A stretch of 6,100 nt of DNA from Candidatus Babelota bacterium (GTDB taxonomy: Bacteria > Babelota > Babeliae > Babelales > JAUPTZ01): positions 1-6,100 of the forward strand of contig JAUPVI010000039.1 in assembly GCA_030917105.1 (NCBI GenBank), read 5' to 3'. A program made the translations under genes and the position numbers. Every line of letters begins with the position of its first letter. Position 1 is the first letter of the stretch. Under the pieces are notes generated by a model. That model was not told the origin of the DNA and ran no database searches. It saw nothing but the letters and a program-made list of their open reading frames with translations. Below are positions 4,574 to 6,100 of this stretch, piece by piece.

Positions 4574-6100
4574 ATGACACAGTTACGCACCATACTATTA
4601 ATTACCGCGACAGCAACATTTTTTGCGTGCTATGCACAGGAACTGACTGCAGCAGCAGGAGAACATCCAACAATTAATGAAATAACCATCACCGGCAATA
4701 CACTTATTCCAACCGCTACTATTCTCCATCGCCTTCCGTATCGTCGCAGTGGCTCTTTTGATCAAACACAAAGCACACGAGCAATCAACGCCATCTACAA
4801 CCTAGGAGCGTTTGAACAAGTTATTATCGAAAAAGAATTGCGCGATGACGGCACTGTTGATCTCTTTATAAACATCACAGAAAAACCAGCATTGTCTGCT
4901 GTTGTGTTTGACGGCAATAAAGGGCTAAGTACCAGGAAGCTCGAAGAAATTATTGACCTCAAAAATCTCCATGCCATCAACCAAGAAACAGCTGATCTGC
5001 TTGCCGTTAAAATTCGCAAAGAATACCAAGCGAGCGACTACCACGAGGCAGACGTTGTAGCAACCGTTACCAAAGACCCAGAAAATCCACAGCGCGCCTC
5101 ACTCCTTTTTACCATTAATGAAAAAGTAAAAAGCCATATCAGGCACATTGATTTTATCGGCAACACAATCATACCCGCCCGTCTCTTGCGCAACTCAATT
5201 CAAAACCGCGAAGTGTGGCTGTTTGGCTTCCTCAATGGTGCGGGGAAATTTGATGATAGTGCCTTAGAACTAGATAGAGAACGCGTGCGTGCTGCATATG
5301 CCGATCGTGGTTATTTTGGTGCTCGCGTAACCGATGTGCAAGTTACCCGCACACCAGGAGACTCTGCCATTGATCTCTTGTTCACCATCAGCGAAGGCCC
5401 CTGCTTTACCGTAAAAGAAATTGATATTGCTCCTGACACCGCAGTACCACATCGCATTGTACGCCACCTGCTCACCCTCAAGCCAGGCGACACCTACAAG
5501 CAGTCAGAAATTCATAAAATGATGGGGTCTATTAAAAAAATATACGGTGAATACGGCTTTATTGATGCGTATGTATCACCGCAAGTAATACCTGACACTG
5601 CCACAAATACTATCTCCATAACCTTTCACGTGGAAAAAGGCAGCCAATGGCGCCTTAACCGCGTGCTCATTACCGGTAACGAACTGACCAAAGATGCAGT
5701 CATCCGCCGTCAGTTCGTATTAGAAGAAGGTGGGCCTATCACCAGCACCGCCATGGAAATATCAAAAAACAATGTGGAGCGCTTGGGCTATTTTGACCGT
5801 GAACAAGAAGGGGTCGAGTGGAAAAAGCATAGACTCGATAAAGATTTGCTTGATCTAGAATTAGCCGTCAAAGAAATTCCTACCCGTTCATTCAATATTG
5901 GTGTGGATTTTGGCGCCAGCCAGGCAGACCAAAATGGTGGGTTAAAAGGAGTTATTAGCGCCGATCTCCGCAACATGTTTGGTCATGGCTGGGATACAGG
6001 CTTTAAGATTTCTGGTGGCAAAGGTAATTTTGGTGAATTTGCACTTCACGTAAGCGATCCGTACATAACCAATAATCTTTCCGGATATATGAGCATTTCC
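4574..6100 (+). CDS. bamA: Outer-membrane protein assembly factor BamA (Omp85), first 509 residues
   Basis: BamA is the core of the BAM complex, which folds and inserts beta-barrel proteins into the outer membrane. ATG 4574 follows GAGGGAG by 6 nt. A signal peptide ends near ACYA|QE (residue 21). Five POTRA repeats follow at about 32-105, 106-186, 187-276, 277-356 and 357-437. They show the usual beta-alpha-alpha-beta-beta pattern: ITITGNTLI in the first, IDFIGNTII and DRGYFGARV in the third, YGEYGFIDAYV in the fourth, and VLITGNELT plus VERLGYFD in the fifth. The barrel starts at about 438 with SFNIGVDFGAS, then LRNMFGHGWDTGFKISGG and VSDPYI, which match the first strands of the BamA barrel. 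The frame is still open at 6100, so most of the barrel is outside the window (family length is usually about 750-900 residues). Five POTRAs plus this barrel onset favour BamA over TamA, which has three, or two-partner transporters. The Cys19 in FFAC is not a convincing lipobox. Confidence 0.93.
   Translation, partial: MTQLRTILLITATATFFACYAQELTAAAGEHPTINEITITGNTLIPTATILHRLPYRRSGSFDQTQSTRAINAIYNLGAFEQVIIEKELRDDGTVDLFINITEKPALSAVVFDGNKGLSTRKLEEIIDLKNLHAINQETADLLAVKIRKEYQASDYHEADVVATVTKDPENPQRASLLFTINEKVKSHIRHIDFIGNTIIPARLLRNSIQNREVWLFGFLNGAGKFDDSALELDRERVRAAYADRGYFGARVTDVQVTRTPGDSAIDLLFTISEGPCFTVKEIDIAPDTAVPHRIVRHLLTLKPGDTYKQSEIHKMMGSIKKIYGEYGFIDAYVSPQVIPDTATNTISITFHVEKGSQWRLNRVLITGNELTKDAVIRRQFVLEEGGPITSTAMEISKNNVERLGYFDREQEGVEWKKHRLDKDLLDLELAVKEIPTRSFNIGVDFGASQADQNGGLKGVISADLRNMFGHGWDTGFKISGGKGNFGEFALHVSDPYITNNLSGYMSIS

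Noticed and set aside
4574..4636. BamA N-terminus as a lipoprotein signal (FFAC)
   Set aside because: Position -3 is Phe and the Ala-x-Ala-like site at ACYA|QE fits signal peptidase I. BamA itself is not a lipoprotein.

Overview
The window looks like a piece of a Gram-negative (diderm) bacterial chromosome. The right end holds the first 509 residues of a BamA/Omp85 outer-membrane assembly protein, with a signal peptide, five POTRA domains and the start of the barrel. The left end holds the last 38 residues of an ABC-transporter ATPase. Two proteins in between carry an export signal or a membrane anchor. The mix of a broken HI0074-type gene, a Fic protein, a secreted protein with no recognisable family and an anchored alpha/beta hydrolase would suit a host-associated lineage such as Dependentiae (TM6). 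That assignment is a guess from gene style and was not tested.

Layout, left to right. 1-117 (+) is the ABC ATPase C-terminus. A GTGA overlap joins it to 114-318, the remnant of a nucleotidyltransferase substrate-binding (HI0074-type) gene whose 3' part is lost. The last codons of what looks like the partner nucleotidyltransferase follow in another frame. 319-1476 (-) is an intact class II Fic protein (AMP transferase family) that converges stop-to-stop with the remnant. Its promoter (TTGACA-18-TAGAAT) and a perfect 8-bp inverted repeat covering the predicted transcription start and the Shine-Dalgarno site lie at 1481-1533. 1571-1817 holds two degenerate copies of a 99-bp direct repeat with AT-rich GAAAATAA motifs. 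1814-2817 (-) is a probable two-gene unit: a 283-residue exported protein and an untracked 50-residue ORF coupled to it by TAATG. The divergent unit at 2869-4433 (+) is a 26-codon leader ORF whose stop overlaps (ATGA) the start of a membrane-anchored alpha/beta hydrolase. 4434-4573 is a short intergenic gap. 4574-6100 (+) is BamA, cut off by the window end.

How the genes work together is only partly visible. The ABC fragment and bamA are envelope functions. The middle section is accessory: a decayed toxin-antitoxin-like locus, a regulated Fic enzyme, and a divergent pair of exported or envelope proteins whose translation starts (2817 and 2869) are only 51 bp apart and which may share regulation. 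I see no CRISPR array, tRNA, rRNA, insertion sequence or complete mobile element.
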